A stretch of DNA of 64,000 nucleotides from Lamellibrachia columna (taxonomy: Eukaryota; Annelida; Polychaeta; Sabellida; Siboglinidae): NCBI GenBank assembly GCA_963662155.1, contig OY759267.1, positions 14,093,560 to 14,157,559 of the forward strand, in the 5' to 3' direction. Of the stretch, positions 62,700 to 64,000 are shown piece after piece. Position numbers and translations under genes: made by a program. Each line of letters begins with the position of its first letter. Positions within the stretch are counted from its first letter, which is position 1. Under the pieces are notes generated by a model. It did no database searches and was not told the DNA's origin. It saw nothing but the letters and a program-made list of their open reading frames with translations.

Positions 62700-63440
62700 A
62701 GAGATATGTCGGGGCGATAATACAGTAGGTGGTTCATGGTCTGGATCTCGTCACTGTCGCAGATTTCAGTTTCTTCGTCATAGCCCCATTTGTCACATGT
62801 TTACGCGAGACCTGCCCATCCCCGTTCGTAGGTGGTTCAACGTCTTTCAGGTGGTCCATTCCTGGGTCGCACCTGGTGGTAATGCATCGGATGCTGTCAT
62901 TCCGAGGTTGATGCGATCCTTTAGTGACGTCTGTGCCATTCGTTGACTCTTGTCGCAGCCGCAGATGTTCGCAATGGGCTTGTTGTGATGAAGGTTTTTC
63001 TTGACTTTAATCGTCTGGTCGTAGCTGTGTGTAGTGGGTGGCGAGGGTCGTTTGTCTGACGTGAACGTTCTGTTCTGCTCGCCGTTGCTCTCCGGGTGTC
63101 TGACGTGAACGTTCTGTTCTGCTCGCCGTTGCTCTCCGGGTGTCTGACGTGAACGTTCTGTTCTGCTCGCCGTTGCTCTCCGGGTGTCTGACGTGAACGT
63201 TCTGTTCTGCTCGCCGTTGCTCTCCGGGTGTCAGGTGGAGCAAACGTTCTGTCTTGTGTAGCGATGTCCAGGTCGTCGGCATAGATATAATTCCGTGTTT
63301 TCTGGTGAATGTGCTTGTCATTCGTGTATATGTTGAAGAGGAGTGGTGAAAGTGCCCTCCCTTGTGGCAGTCAATTTCGTAATTGTCACCGGCGGCTCAT
63401 CTTCCCTCTGAGTCCAAGTAGAATCGTCGGTTTTCAAGTA
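62700..63440 (-). pseudogene. Decayed LINE reverse transcriptase with internal tandem repeat
   Basis: Minus frames include a KxxxxEGxFxTPLxxIHE-like RT motif, a NYIYADDLDIATQ-like stretch (decayed YADD, near 63,290), and further on EWTTWKTLNHLRTGMGRSRV, a C-terminal motif of the same LINE type. A 44-bp tandem repeat (63,048-63,232) sits between the YADD and C-terminal parts. Confidence 0.6.
63048..63232. repeat. 44-bp tandem repeat, 4 copies
   Basis: Units with GTCTGACGTGAACGTTCTGT and TCTGCTCGCCGTTGCTCTCC, inside the decayed RT. Confidence 0.95.
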
Positions 63441-63454
63441 TTCATTGTATTAGT

Positions 63455-64000
63455 CGTCAGTATGTGTACGTGGTGGTAGTGTGTGTACGAGGTGGTATTG
63501 TGTGTACGAGGTGGTAGTGTGTGTACGAGGTGGTAGTGTGTTTACGAGGTGGTAGTGTGTGTACGTGGTGGTAGTGTGTGTACGTGGTGGTAGTGTGTGT
63601 ACGAGGTGGTAGTGTGAGTACGAGGTGGTAGTGTGTGTACGAGGTGGTAGTGTGTGTACGAGGTGGTAGTGAGTGTACGAGGTGGTATTGTGTGTACGAG
63701 GTGGTAGTGTGTGTACGAGGTGGTAGTGTGTGTACGAGGTGGTAATGTGTGTACGTGGTGGTAGTGTGTGTACGTGGTGGTAGTGTGTGTACGAGGTGGT
63801 AGTGTGTGTACGTGGTGGTAGTGTGTGTACGTGGTGGTAGTGTGTGTACGTGGTGGTAGTGTGTGTACGAGTTGGTAGTGTGTGTACGAGGTGGTAGTGT
63901 GTGTAAGTGGTGGTAGTGTGTGTGTGTGTGTGTTTGTACGAGGTGGTAGTGTGTGTACGAGGTGGTAGTGTGTGTACATGGTGGTAGTGTGTGTACGAGG
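63455..64000. repeat. 17-bp minisatellite running off the right edge, 31 or more copies
   Basis: Units of GTGTGTACGAGGTGGTA or GTGTGTACGTGGTGGTA; the array is open at the window end. Confidence 0.95.

Overview
The window is nuclear DNA from an invertebrate animal. It has spliced genes with GT-AG introns, CR1-like and RTE-like LINEs, a Penelope-like fragment, Ty3/gypsy, pogo/Tigger and hAT-like elements, and a very heavy load of minisatellites and (AT)n microsatellites. A marine deuterostome or lophotrochozoan would fit, but I cannot fix the lineage. No prokaryotic features, CRISPR arrays or RNA genes were seen.

Two host genes are recognisable, both on the plus strand. (1) 17,910-20,658 is a two-exon SPATA2-family gene. 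It has the split PUB domain followed by an acidic Asp-Asp-Ile-Tyr motif that looks like the LUBAC/HOIP-binding PIM. A possible upstream non-coding exon and TATA box lie near 15,350-15,411. (2) 31,320-58,446 holds the first 18 coding exons (about 603 residues) of an ANKRD27/VARP orthologue: the retromer-binding N-terminus, VPS9 GEF domain, first Cys-rich Zn-fingernail and start of the first ankyrin array. The gene runs off the right edge. All exon phases chain without a break, and one intron is GC-AG.

Layout. 1-1,800: two minisatellites. 1,867-6,200: a minus-strand pogo/Tigger transposon broken by a CR1-like LINE, by a piece of a second pogo family, and by a 57-bp tandem array grown out of its own helix-turn-helix. 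6,478-9,990: a decayed minus-strand Ty3/gypsy element. 10,600-11,265: another pogo piece. 13,013-14,442: a non-autonomous hAT-like element with a perfect 8-bp target duplication. 15,300-20,658: SPATA2 region with a MITE in its intron. 20,830-25,319: LINE scrap, a minisatellite and unassigned DNA. 25,328-30,470: a 5.1-kb hAT-like element with a perfect 8-bp duplication, carrying a GIY-YIG Penelope fragment inside a 51-bp perfect inverted repeat and an intact 816-codon LINE ORF. 31,278-58,446: ANKRD27. 58,447-64,000: LINE scraps and minisatellites.

The most unusual theme is the link between minisatellites and ANKRD27 splice sites. Arrays after coding exons 10 and 17 are built from the exon end plus its 5' splice site, giving 15 and 9 consecutive donors. 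An 11-copy array starts 7 nt past the donor of exon 16 and keeps the reading frame open. A 6.7-kb array of about 139 48-bp units in the preceding intron carries a polypyrimidine-CAG acceptor-like signal in every unit and shows higher-order repeat structure. The VPS9 domain also appears to have Phe and Ala where Tyr and Thr are expected.
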